In this document: piece after piece, positions 10,711-21,557 of the stretch
How the letters are laid out: each line of letters starts with the position of its first letter
Numbering within the stretch: position 1 is the first letter of the stretch
Assembly (NCBI GenBank): GCA_003255065.1
Contig: QAOA01006727.1
Span: 221,750 to 285,749, forward strand
DNA: 64,000 nt
Reading direction: 5' to 3'
Source: Cercis canadensis
Taxonomy: Eukaryota > Streptophyta > Magnoliopsida > Fabales > Fabaceae
Notes under the pieces: model-generated
Told to the model about the DNA's origin: nothing
What the model saw: the letters and a program-made list of their open reading frames with translations, nothing else
Database searches by the model: none
Position numbers and translations under genes: made by a program

Positions 10711-12247
10711 TTTTGCACGTCTCGGGCAAACTAAAATTCCAAAACTAAGAAAAGCAAGAACAAGGAAACAAAAACAAATTTAAAAACTAAAGGATCACCT
10801 CCCAATGATATTTAAGAAATGCAGAAGTTCATACCACAAGTAAGATAAGCAATTAAAGATTCAAGGAACTCACAGCATTCATGAAATAAAATTTCTTCTC
10901 ATCCAAAATCAACAAACAAGGTAACTTCAATTGGAAAGCATAAGTCAAGAATGATAGATCCTCACAAGATATACTCTCAATCCCTCAAGTGTTTAGAAAT
11001 TAGGTACTTCACTCAATCAAACTCATGAAGAGATGCACTACCATAAGCTTGCTTATCTTCTACTTCTCCACTACTCAAACAAATGCACACACAAATCAAG
11101 AGGACTTTATTTAAGGTTGTAATAAGGCCAAGGTAAAGGTAAAGGAATGAATCAAAATGGATATCACAAGGTAAAACTCAAAGAGAATAAGAGAACATTG
11201 GAGAGGAACTCAAATGACAAGCATTAAATTCCAAGTGTGTAAAGCATATTCTCCTTCTGTGCACATATTCCTTTTCCTTTTCTTTTCCTTTTTCACAATT
11301 CTGATTTTTTTTTTTTTTCAGAACCAATTGGTTTTTTTTTTCTTTCTTTCTTTCTTTCACATAATACTTTGCACATTAGGATTCACAACCTCCACACTTG
11401 TACTATTAATTACCCACAAGCATAAGAGCTCCTCTAAGACAATGAACCAATGCTCTCCCATTCCCTAAGGTAAGGTAACAACATGGTATTTTGTACATAG
11501 GCATATAATGAGCTAATATCAAAGATAGGCAAATAGGCTCAATAGGGGTAATCAAAGGGAAATAATACAAGGTTGGCTATTTGGCAAAGTGGCTAAATCA
11601 AGAAAGAATGCCTCAATCATGTTCATGTATGCAAATGAAAATGTAGCCTCAAAAAGAATCAAGCAAGTTCTAGAGTTAACAAATTCCATGAGTGAAATCA
11701 CACAAGAAGGAAAAAGAATGGCACAAATGCCAAATCCATTCATCAAAAGGCTCAAAACTCACAAGGCATGTATCTATCAAACTTAATCATCAATCCAACA
11801 TCTAAAACCAAGCATGTGAAATTAAGGATGGAAAACAAGTTATTCAATCATGCTATGAACCTTGAAATGTAATTACTTTAAACTTACAACTTTACAAATT
11901 CTATAACATCATTGGAGGGTAATTAAAACAGAAAAATGACAACAAAAACAGAAAAAACAGCAAGAACAACAAACAGAAAAAATTAAAACAGAAAACAACA
12001 AATTTACAGAAATAGTAAACTAATCAACTAAACTAATCAACTAACCTAATCAACTACACAGAAAACACCTAATCAACTAAACAGAAAACAATAAAGCAAC
12101 TAAACTATATACAGAAATCCCTCCCCCACACTTAAATTTTACATTGTCCTCAATGTAAAAACTTCAAAAAGTATTAACAGATGACAAGTAATAACAAGCA
12201 GTCACATAAGGACAAGTAAAGTAAAAGAGAGAGAAGAAACATCCTTA
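10711..12247 (-). other. Athila-1 3' untranslated region (no env-like gene seen)
   Basis: About 1.5 kb between the pol stop and the polypurine tract. I see no credible reading frame; the open frames at 11178-11786 follow low-complexity A/T runs. It holds a poly-T run near 11308-11340, a short TTTC microsatellite near 11340-11358, and at 12120-12160 a hairpin beside a purine tract. The corresponding region of Athila-2 is 51777-53149 and is similar in length and order. Confidence 0.75.
12118..12160 (-). promoter_or_regulatory. Conserved hairpin and second polypurine-like tract, Athila-1
   Basis: On the minus strand, a perfect 10-bp inverted repeat (TTTTACATTG, loop AGGA, then its complement; 12137-12160) is followed by TTTAAGTGTGGGGGAG. 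The same hairpin and tract occur in Athila-2 at 51859-51899, with one stem position changed. The purine tract resembles the one at the 3' LTR border. A role in RNA processing, packaging or second-site priming is inference. Confidence 0.65.
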
Positions 12248-15200
12248 TCAGGGGAGGTAGATGGCATCGTGCAAGTGGACCTCCTCCACTGTGTCCTCCT
12301 GAGCGCCCTCATAAAATGGCTTGAGGCGGTGCCCGTTCACCTTGAAAGCCTTGCTGGTGGACTCACTCGCTATCTCCACTGCACCATAAGGGAAGACCTT
12401 GGTGACAATAAACGGGCCAAGCCACCGAGAACGGAGCTTGCCAGGCATGAGCTTTAAGCGAGAGTTATACAAGAGAACTTTCTGGCCAGCAGAGAACTCC
12501 TTCCTCAGCACCATGTTATCATGGAACCGCTTGGTCTTTTCTTTGTAAAGGCGGGAGCTCTCATAAGCATCCAAACGAAGCTCCTCAAGCTCTTGGAGGT
12601 GAAGCTTTCTCTGGGACCCGGCTTGACTCAGATCAAGGTTGCACTGCTTGACCGCCCAATAGGCCTTGTGCTCAAGCTCCACTGGAAGGTGGCAGGCCTT
12701 GCCAAAAACGATCCGGTAGGGAGACATCCCAATAGGTGTCTTGAAAGCAGTCCGGTATGCCCACAGAGCGTCCTCGAGTCGCAAGCTCCAGTCCTTCCGA
12801 CTAGGTTGGACAGTCTTCTCCAAGATACGCTTGATTTCCCTGTTGGAGACTTCAGCTTGCCCATTGGTCTGAGGGTGGTAAGGAGTGGAAACCTTATGCA
12901 TGACGCCATATTTCTTCATTAAAGCCGCCATGGTCCGGTTGCAGAAATGCGAACCCTGATCACTGATGATGGCCCTAGGAATGCCAAATCTGCAGAAAAT
13001 GTTTGATCTAACAAAATCCACAACAACTTTAGAATCATCAGTACGGGTGGCTTTCGCCTCCACCCACTTAGACACATAATCCACAGCAAGTAAAATGTAA
13101 ACAAAACCAAAAGAAACAGGAAAAGGACCCATAAAGTCAATACCCCAGACATCAAAAATCTCACAGAATAACAAAGGCTGCTGGGGCATCTCATGCCTAT
13201 GGGAAATGTTCCCGGTTCTCTGACATTGTTCACAAGATTTACAAAATATATGTGCATCCCTAAATAAAGTGACCCAATACAATCCAGAGTCTAAGACCTT
13301 CCTAGCTGTACGTTGAGGACCAAAATGTCCACCACATGCAAAAGTATGGCAAAAGCTAAGAACAGACTGAAACTCATTATCAGGCACACATCTCCTAATA
13401 ATTTGATCACTACAGAATTTCCAGAGATAGGGATCATCCCACACATAATATTTTGCCTCACTCTTTAACTTGTCTAATTGGGCACGTGTGAGGTGTGAGG
13501 GCAAAGCATGGGCAGCTAAATAATTAACAAGGTCTGCATACCATGGAAACTCACCATGCAGCCCTAACAGCTGCTCGTCAGGAAAGGAATCCTGAATGGG
13601 CAGTAGATCAAGATCTCGCTCTATGCGGCTGAGGTGGTCAGCAACCAGGTTCTCAGCTCCACTCTTGTCGCGGATCTCCACATCGAACTCTTGAAGCAGC
13701 AACATCCACCTAATCAGTCGTGGCTTGGCATCCGGTTTCTTCAAGAGATACTTCAGAGCTGTATGATCGGAAAACACCACAACCTTCGAATCTATCAAAT
13801 AAGACCTGAACTTATCTAATGCAAAAACAATAGATAGAAGTTCTTTTTCAGTGGTGGTGTAATTCGCTTGAGCAGCATCCAGAGTTCTCGAAGCATAGTA
13901 AACCACATGAGGAACTTTGGCCACTCGCTGCGCCAAGACAGCTCCCAAGGCATAGTTCGAAGCGTCGCACATCAGCTCGAATGGGAGTGTCCAATCAGGT
14001 GGCTGAATGACAGGGGTACTGGTGAGAGCTAGCTTTAGGCGGTTGAAAGCTTCCTTGCACTTCTGGTTGAACAGAAACTCCACATCTTTCTGCAGAAGGC
14101 TAGACAGCGGAATGGCTATCTTGCTGAAGTCTCTGATAAAGCGCCGGTAGAAACCTGCATGTCCAAGAAATGATCGCACTTCCCGCACGCATGTGGGGTA
14201 AGATAAAGCAGTTATGACATCTATTTTAGCAGGATCTACCTCAACCCCTTTTCTAGATACTACATGGCCTAAAACTATACCTTGTTCTACCATGAAATGG
14301 CATTTTTCAAAATTTAAGACAAGGTTAGTCTCAATGCAGCGATGTAGTACTCTAGCTAAGCTACTCAGACAGTCATCAAAAGAAGAACCATAAACAGTAA
14401 AATCATCCATAAACACCTCCATGCACTCCTCTAAAAAATCAGAGAATATACTAACCATGCACCTCTGGAAAGTACCAGGGGCGTTGCAAAGGCCGAAAGG
14501 CATCCGCCGGTAAGCAAACGTGCCGAAGGGACATGTAAAAGTGGTCTTCTCTTGATCCTCTGGTGCTATATGAATCTGGAAGTACCCAGTGTAGCCATCC
14601 AGGAAGCAGTAATGTGATTTCCCAGCTAACCGCTCCAGCATTTGATCGATGAACGGCAGGGGGTAATGATCCTTCCTGGTGGCTTGATTCAGCCTCCTGT
14701 AATCAATGCAGACCCGCCAGCTGTTCTGCACTCGGGTAGGCAGCAACTCGTTGTTCTGGTTGGCCACCACTGTCACCCCGGATTTCTTTGGAACGACCTG
14801 CACTGGGCTCACCCAAGTGCTGTCAGATATAGGATAAATGATGCCAGCTTGCAGAAGCTTGGTCACCTCCTTCTTTACTACATCCAGGATGAGAGGGTTT
14901 AATCGCCTCTGGGGCTGCCGCACTGGTTTAGCGCCATCTTCAAGTAATATGCGATGCATGCATGTAGATGGACTAATGCCAGGAATATCTGCTAACGTCC
15001 AGCCAATGGCTCGCTTATGCTCTCGCAGAATGCACAACAATCTTTTCTCTTGCTCAGGAAGTAAATTGTTGGCCACAATTGCTGGAAGCTGCTCTGCAGA
15101 GGCCAAATACGCATACTTCAGATGCTTAGGCAGAGGCTTCAGCTCTAGCTTGGGAGGCTGCACTGTAGATGGCAGAAATCTGGGTGGCTGTATGTCAATC

Positions 15201-15856
15201 TCTGCAGACTGAATCTCCTCCTGAACAGCAGCTGCTGCCAGCTCTGGGGAACCAGAGTTATCATCACGTAGAAAGGTATAGATCTCAGCACAAATAGCAC
15301 AGCCAGAATAACCATCACAATCAGCACAAGATTGGCACTGAATAGAATCATCAAAACCAGCCAAATCAGGTAAGTCAGCACACATATGACGGTAAACATC
15401 CTCAACCAAATCATCAATCACATCAATGTGAAAGACAGCATGCTCATCCATGGGATGCTTCATAGCATCAAAAATGTTGAACTGCACAACAGATTCGCCA
15501 AACTCCATGGATAGAGTTCCTGCATACACATCAATCTTAGTTCGCGCAGTCTTGAGGAATGGTCTGCCCAGAATAAGTGGAGCCTTGCTGGATTGTGACT
15601 GTCCTTCCATCTCCAGAATGTAGAAATCTGTTGGAAAGATCAGCTCATCAACTCTGACCAACACATCTTCAATCAACCCAGCTGGATAAGCACTGCTCCT
15701 GTTGGCTAGCTGTATCACAACTCCTGTGGCATTCAAGGGTCCAAGCCCGAGGGAACTGAAAACAGACATAGGCATGACATTGATCGAAGCGCCTAGATCT
15801 AGCATGGTATGCTCGAACTTGGAATTGCCTATAACACAGGGGATTGTGAAAGTTCA
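12248..15856 (-). CDS. pol: Athila-1 pol: protease, RT, RNase H, integrase (uninterrupted)
   Basis: The frame is open from the stop at 15854-15856 to 12248; the first Met is at 15805, giving 1185 codons, but pol would normally be read from gag. Domains on the 1185-residue numbering: aspartic protease at the N-terminus ([12 protein letters not shown]); a Cys-rich motif near residues 155-173 (CQSCADCDG...CAIC); RT with [24 protein letters not shown] and the catalytic FMDD near 465; RNase H from about 610 ([15 protein letters not shown]); integrase with its H/C zinc region ([17 protein letters not shown]) and D, D, E catalytic residues near 888 (DFMGPF), 949 (SDQGSHF) and 985 (AEVSNREIK). This is the full Ty3/gypsy domain order. 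It is the only uninterrupted pol in the window. The stop separating it from gag (TGA after KCKDP) is Gly in Athila-2, so it looks like a mutation rather than a designed readthrough site. Confidence 0.95.
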
Positions 15857-16654
15857 TGGATCCTTACACTTCTGAGGCATAGGTTGAATAAGGGCTGAGA
15901 CATTCTGACTCATGCTAATCCGCTCATTGCCCTTCAGCCTCCTCCTCTGGGTGCACAATTCCTTGAGAAATTTGGCATATCTAGGAATTTGCTTGATAGC
16001 ATCCAGCAAGGGAATGTTAACTTCCACCTTCCTGAACGTCTCCAGAAGCTCTCTATCTTTCTCTGCCTCATCTTGCTTCTTGGACAGAGTAGCTCTCCGT
16101 GGAAAGGGAAGAGCTACTGCAGGCAGCTTGCTTGCAGGTGCAAGGTTGATTGGCTCAGGAACTGCTGCCTCTGCTGGTTGGGACTCACTGGCAGGTTGAG
16201 GCTCGGCTGGCTCTTGCAAGGATTTGCCAGACCTCAATGTGATAGCACTCACATTACTCCCATTTGGATTGGGAATTGTCTGTGAAGGGAGTTTGCCAGA
16301 ACCCTTGGACTGCAACTGGCTAACTGATGATGCCAATTGTCCAATCTGTGTTTCCAGATTCTGCATGGTGGACTCTGCCCTCTGCTGGAATTGGATGTTG
16401 CTGGCGGCCATCTGCTTCACCAAATCTTCCAATGAAGGCTCAGGTTTGGATGTTGACGGGTTGGCTGGCTGCATAGGCTGCTGCTGGAATGGTGGCCTGT
16501 TTTGTTGAAACTGGCCCTGCCTAGCTGGCTGAAATTGGTTCTGTTGTTGCCAAGGTTGCTTATACTGCTGCTGTTGCTGTGGCTGTTGTTGGGAGGACTG
16601 CTGTTGTGGTGCTGCAGCATTGCCATATCTGAAAAATTTGGATGATCCCTCCAA
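15854..16654 (-). pseudogene. gag: Athila-1 gag, C-terminal part (frameshifted)
   Basis: Gln-rich, then Pro/Ala/Gln-rich gag C-terminus, 266 codons: QQQ-rich start, SLEDLVKQMAASN, a coiled-coil-like stretch (MQNLETQIGQLASSVSQLQ), AITLRSGKSL, and the segment before protease (ELLETFRKVEVNIPLLDAIKQIPRYAKFLKELC). It is separated from the gag N-terminal part by a frameshift near 16630: Athila-2 reads RYGNG directly after its NL tract, whereas here two extra bases intervene. It ends at a TGA (15854-15856) where Athila-2 has Gly. Likely one protein with 16756-17844 originally. Confidence 0.85.
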
Positions 16655-16755
16655 CCAGGATTGTAAGTGTTGGAGTACGGATCATATCTAAGCTGCTGCT
16701 GCGATTGGTATGGGGATCGACCAGGAAAAATACCTGCTGCAGCTACAGAGGGATC

Positions 16756-17844
16756 CTAAAATCCAGAATCACCATCTTGCAGTGTAGGGCATGCGTCTGT
16801 AGGATGTGACGGACAAGCACAAATGCCACACAAGCTTGCAGGTTGAGGGGTGGATACTTGTCGCCCCACTGCCAATTGCCTGACCAAGGAGGTTAGTTCA
16901 TCAAGTCTATGCTCCATTCTTTGTTGGTCAGCAAATGATACACCTACTTCATTGACTCCCCTGGTGGAATGAATCATCCAAACACCAAACTGCTGGGAAT
17001 TCTCTGCCATATTGGAAATTAAATCTCTGGCAGCAGCAGGTGTTTTATCCACTAATGCTCCTCCACTAGCAGAATCAATGTTACTTCTATCCGAAGGTGA
17101 CAAGCCCTCATAGAAATATTGTATCAACAGCTGATCACTTATTTGGTGATGGAGGCAGCTTGAACACAGCTTAGTAAACCTCTCCCAATACTCGTGTAAT
17201 GTCTCCCCTGGCAGTTGCCTTATGCCACATATGTCTTTGCGAATGGCAGCAGTTCTGGATGCAGGGAAGAATTTGGCCAGAAACAGCTTCTTCATGTCAT
17301 TCCAATTCCTGACCGAACCTTGTGACAAGTAAAAGAGCCAGTCTTTAGCTGCATCAGCAAGAGAGAAAGGGAATGCTCTTAGCTTGATCTGCTCTTCAGA
17401 AATTCCTTGTGGCCTCATTGTGGAACAAACCACATGGAATTCATTCAAATGCTTATGAGGATCTTCACCTGCAAGACCATGAAACTTTGGCAGCAAGTGT
17501 ATCAATCCAGACTTTAATTCGAAAGCAGTATCAATTTCAGGATATTGGATCCCTAAAGGTTGGTAAGCAACATCAGGGGTGGCCAATTCCTTAAGAGTTC
17601 TATCTCTAGGCTGCATGTTATTATTATTATTATTTCCAGCCCTATTAGCATTATCATCTCTATTACCTTCATTAACAGGATCAACAACAGGAATAACAAT
17701 AGGAGTTCTAGCTTTAGCCATGGTAGGATCTAAATTATCAACAGTCCTATGTGCTCTATTAAGTGTATGCAAGGTTCTCTTTATTTCAGGGTCTACTTCA
17801 AGCAAGACAAAGGGAGAAGACCTAGTCATACACCATGCAAACAA
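16756..17844 (-). pseudogene. gag: Athila-1 gag, N-terminal part (premature stop)
   Basis: Capsid-forming gag. The longest frame starts at 17844, but the start MTRSS at 17829 is more likely because Athila-2 begins with the same residues (44380). The conserved Athila gag core includes IHLLPKFHGLAGEDPHKHLNEFHVVC, LADAAKDWLFYL, MKKLFLAKFFPASR and LHEYWERFTKLC. A zinc-knuckle-like CGICACPSHPTDACP lies at the end. The stop TAG at 16756-16758 falls where Athila-2 has Gln (GGSVFQ), which fits a C-to-T change. With the frameshift near 16630, gag-pol is not made as one protein. Confidence 0.9.
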
Positions 17845-18491
17845 GTGGCTAAATGCCTAAACACACCACAAAGCACAAAAACACAGAAAAACACACAAAA
17901 CTGACAAAATCTAGCCAAAACCGAAACACACCAAAAACACAAAACAAAGGTAAAAAGACACCAAAATAGGACTAGAAAAGGTATCTAAACATTTTTTAAA
18001 ATTTTTCTACCACCACAGGACGAAAGGTGGGTGAAAATGGAACTCAAAAATCAAATAAAAAATCTTTAAAAAATGGAAAAGTGGTCAAAACAGTGGAATT
18101 TGGCTTAAAAAAGTGGACCGCACGATGTGACTGTTGTGAGTTAGGCCCTTTTCCTTCAACTCAGAAAGTTTCAGGTCAATCGGAGCTAAAAATTTCGTTT
18201 TGAACAGTAAAACCAGAAATCACTAAATCAAGCCAAACCGAAAGAAAAACAAAGGGGAAATGGTCCAAATGGCCAGAATTCACTCAATGACACTATAAAA
18301 CATCTAAACAAACTTCAAATCAAGAAAAACAATGGCCACTGGCCTCAAACAGAATGGATACTTGGCCAAAAAGTATGGAAAAAGTGGCCAAAACCCTAAA
18401 AAGAACAAAAACTCAAACACAAGGGGGGTGAATTAGGGGAAAGTTAAAAGTCAGTTTTACTACTAATACTACTGATTCAAAGATAGAACAA
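17845..18491 (-). other. Athila-1 5' untranslated leader
   Basis: About 650 bp of A-rich sequence between the primer site and gag. There is no supported reading frame. It would hold packaging and translation-start signals by position, but I cannot point to a motif. Confidence 0.75.
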
Positions 18492-18509
18492 TCCCCGGCA
18501 ACGGCGCCA
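18492..18509 (-). promoter_or_regulatory. Athila-1 tRNA-Asp primer binding site
   Basis: On the minus strand TGGCGCCGTTGCCGGGGA, five bases after the 5' LTR end, is complementary to the 3' end of plant tRNA-Asp. This is the usual primer site of Athila elements. Confidence 0.93.
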
Positions 18510-18514
18510 AAATT

Positions 18515-19942
18515 TGATGAGCTGCCGAGGCTCCTCAAATTAGTTAATGTTTAAGGTCGGTTACCTAGCTTTTTGCAGCAAGGGGTAGCCCTAAGTCGAA
18601 CCTAAGGATTGTTCTATTTAGTGAATCATATTGAGAAGCATATAAACAGGGGGGTTGTGTTTGTTTATGTGATTAACGAAAATTAATTGAAAGTGGTAGA
18701 GTTTTAGAGAAAGCAACCAATCCAAGTCTTTAACTAATTCTGATTTTGATTCATCCTTGATTTCCAAGGATCCATTTAATTGTTAACCATGTTCTTGGCC
18801 TTTAAAACATCTCAAGAAGCCTCTCAATGTTCTATGGATGTCTACTGGTTAAGCAACCAGAATTCGGTTCAACAAGGGACTAAATGAATTAAGCAAACAT
18901 TCAAGTCCAGTTTAACCTAAGTCCTGAATCCAGCCAAGGTAATTAATCCGTCCAAGCTTAGAACCATTAATTAACCATACAATCCTCTTTTATCACATGC
19001 AAACAGAATATGAACACATGAATAATCCAATCCGAATTAAGCAATTCAAACAGAATATTTCAGAGGATTGAAAGAACTTGATTAACAACTAAAATGAAGA
19101 ACAACAACACATAATCTCAAAATCAATAATCAGAATAGCAAAACCTGGATTGATATGATGATTTAGCCCTCCATGAACAAGAAGAGCTGAGTTCTTACAA
19201 AATATCTAAGAGAAAACTTAGAGACTAAGGAAAGAGGAAAAGCTGTCTAAAAATATCTAATGACTTGATTCTGAATTTCGGCTGCCCCCTCTTGCTGATA
19301 TAGACCTCCAAATTTACATGCACACCCAAATTGCCCTTAGGGCACACTTGTTCCCATGGGCCTTAGCTTCAATTGGGCTTTGGTTTGGGCCCATTTGGAC
19401 TTGTCATGAGGAAGTTAGGCCCATTTAAGTGGCAAAAGGTGTCTGGAACCGTCAGCTAACTTGCACAGCAAATAAGACCATCTTTCACATAAAATATGGT
19501 GAACCGGTCTTCATATCAATTTAAGATCTGTCTGTTAGCTTTCCAATGGTACCAGTTTCAGGTCCATATGACATATACAACTCAAGTTATGACCCAAATA
19601 CTGCATGTAGGACAGGATCCTGCGACAGCATGTCTTCTCTGGCTTCCAGGCTGCATATGACCTTCTGAAAGTCCGAATTAGCTTTGGAGCCCTGAAAGAA
19701 AGTTGTAGAAAATTCTCTCAGCTTTCCAACAAGGTATGACTCGGAATTTTTAGACATCCAGAACTCAAGATATGCATGAAACACAGAGACAGCATATAAT
19801 GCCCAGTATTGCTGGAAATTGCAATTAAGCATAAATGGATCCAAAGTCATGAAATGAGGTCTAAGTCTATGCAATTCAGCCCAAAAGAGGTTTAAAAGAC
19901 TAAGTATGAGGAATAACTATTGTATAAAAAGTGTGTTCATCA
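18515..19942 (-). repeat. 5' LTR of Athila-1
   Basis: Plus-strand edges TGATGAGCTGCC and GTGTTCATCA; 1428 bp, about 97% identical by eye to 9262-10692. The primer site adjoins its inner edge. The outer edge is followed by the target duplication TTGAT (19943-19947). Confidence 0.95.
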
Positions 19943-20145
19943 TTGATATTAGAGCTTGTAGTTCTAATTGAAGTTGGATTATCCATTTTTCATTTTTGTA
20001 ATTTTTGTTCATTAATTTTGTTCTTGTTGTTCTAGCTTTGTTCTTAATTGTTCTTCTTAGTTTCATCTTGTCTTGATCTTTGATTTGCTTAAAAAAATTT
20101 CTAGGCAACCTTTCCATCAATTCCATTTGTGTTCTGTAACTATCA
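19943..20145 (+). other. Leader of CRM-like copy C (first segment)
   Basis: This resumes the copy C primer site and leader after Athila-1 (ATTAGAGCTTG...). The same stretch recurs uninterrupted at 21358-21556 with about one difference. At 20146 another LTR is inserted. Not coding. Confidence 0.8.
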
Positions 20146-21177
20146 TTGATGGGACTTTGTCCGGCAAGTATACCGGGTCACACAAGTAATATAGTAGTGA
20201 GTAGAGTATCGTTCCCACGAGGATTAAGGCTAACAATTACCAATTTCACCAATAAAGATTCTATTCGGAAGGATAAATGATTTGGATTGAAGGCAGCCCT
20301 GGAATGAGCTGCTGCAATTAACTAAATGACACTAAGTACAAAATTCCAACAATATCGTAACAATCTTTAAGAGACAATCTAAATGTGAGATTTGTAATAA
20401 GAATGAGAAAGGTTAGGGGTTGATTTCATTCACTTGAAAGTCAATTTCCTCATAGACAAGGTAATCTCAGAATCAATACTGGACTACTTATTTCAGTTAC
20501 AATTCCTTTGTTGTTGGTTCATTTCCTTAAAGTGATTGATCTCAATCCCTTGGTGATACAATCCTCCCTATACTAATTACTTGTCCAATTCCTTGATACA
20601 ACTAATTAATTTAGGTGATTTGGTTCTAGGAAATTAATCTAATACCACCTAAACGAAGTTATCTATCCCTAGATTAACTCAATTTAGGACAGAATTTATA
20701 GAGCACATTCGGATCTTACTATTCCTAGTGTTGAAACGAATCTCTTAACCATTCAAATGGTAGCTAAGCATTTAAAGGCATTAAGAACAGCAAATTCTAT
20801 TCAACAAAAGAAGTTGTACTAAAACAAGTTTATTCAATCTTGAAACTTCATTACAAATGAATTACATCAAACCCCTAACAATAAGAATTTAGCTACTCAT
20901 ACTTGAATTCAATAAAAACAAATAAGTATTCAACATGAGATGAAAGAAGAGAAGAAGAAGAAACTCTATGACGATTCCAGTCCCAATTGCTCCCCCTTGC
21001 TCTCTAGTTCTTCTGCTCTTTTCTTCCCAAGTACGGCCTCCTCATGCCATGCATCAGATTTCCTTTTTATACTTGTGCAGAATTAGGTCATTTGGTCAAA
21101 AATAGCTCGAACACGGCCCTGACACGGCCGTGTTCCTTTCTGGTCCTGGGCGTGTCACTTAAGTTGCATTTCTGGTC
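20146..21177 (-). mobile_element. LTR of another retroelement, cut by an assembly join
   Basis: On the plus strand it starts TGATGGGACTTTGTCCGGC. In reverse it ends with the ...CGGACAAAGTCCCATCA motif and a nearby GTGTGACCCGGTATACTTG motif, which I associate with LTR ends of plant Ty3/gypsy elements that carry TGGCGCC-type primer sites. It is inserted after ACTATCAT in the copy C leader; the uninterrupted site is visible at 21557. The second edge is lost at the N at 21178, so a solo LTR and a full element cannot be told apart. A CACGGCC-rich block lies near 21110-21150. No gene is seen. Confidence 0.6.
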
Positions 21178-21557
21178 NACTCTTGAGAATGGCACCTTAT
21201 CCATCATTTTGATACATTTGGTTCTCATCTCTTTATAGGTGATGGGTATAGGTTTTCTTTAAGTTGTGTTTTCTGAATCTTCAAACTTGATTGGACGATT
21301 TTTGTGTAATTGAATCTCTACCATTCGGGATAAACCCTTAAAGGTTCGCATAATTTGATATTAGAGCTTGTGGTTCTAATTGAAGTTGGATTATCCATTT
21401 TTCATTTTTGTAATTTTTGTTCATTAATTTTGTTCTTGTTGTTCTAGCTTTGTTCTTAATTGTTCTTCTTAGTTTCATCTTGTCTTGATCTTTGATTTGC
21501 TTAAAAAAATTTCTAGGCAACCTTTCCATCAATTCCATTTGTGTTCTGTAACTATCA
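21178..21557 (+). repeat. Copy of copy-C LTR end, primer site and leader after an N join
   Basis: Directly after the N, 21179-21357 repeats 9083-9261 (end of the copy C 5' LTR), and 21358-21557 repeats 19948-20145 (primer site and leader). There are about three differences in all. This version lacks both Athila-1 and the 20146 LTR, so it shows both empty sites. It may be an unmerged second haplotype or a second element copy. Confidence 0.8.

Larger units (their letters stand above)
9262..19942 (-). mobile_element. Athila-1: complete Ty3/gypsy Athila element
   Basis: A full-length 10,681-bp element on the minus strand with LTRs 9262-10692 and 18515-19942 and the 5-bp target-site duplication TTGAT (9257-9261, 19943-19947). 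Read 5' to 3' on the minus strand: 5' LTR, tRNA-Asp primer site, gag, protease-RT-RNase H-integrase, a 1.5-kb untranslated stretch with a hairpin, polypurine tract, 3' LTR. Comparing the LTRs by eye gives roughly 40 differences in about 1430 bp (about 97% identity), so it is not a very recent insertion. Gag has two stops and one frameshift, so this copy is probably non-autonomous although pol is open. No envelope-like frame is seen between pol and the 3' LTR. Confidence 0.95.

Noticed and set aside
11178..11786. Several 60-84 codon frames in the Athila-1 3' region, including a Lys/Glu-rich one
   Set aside because: They arise from poly-T, TTTC and A-rich runs and are not kept in the matching region of Athila-2; I do not call an env gene.
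12269..15417. Plus- and minus-strand frames of 60-133 codons overlapping Athila-1 pol
   Set aside because: They are shadows of the 1185-codon pol frame.
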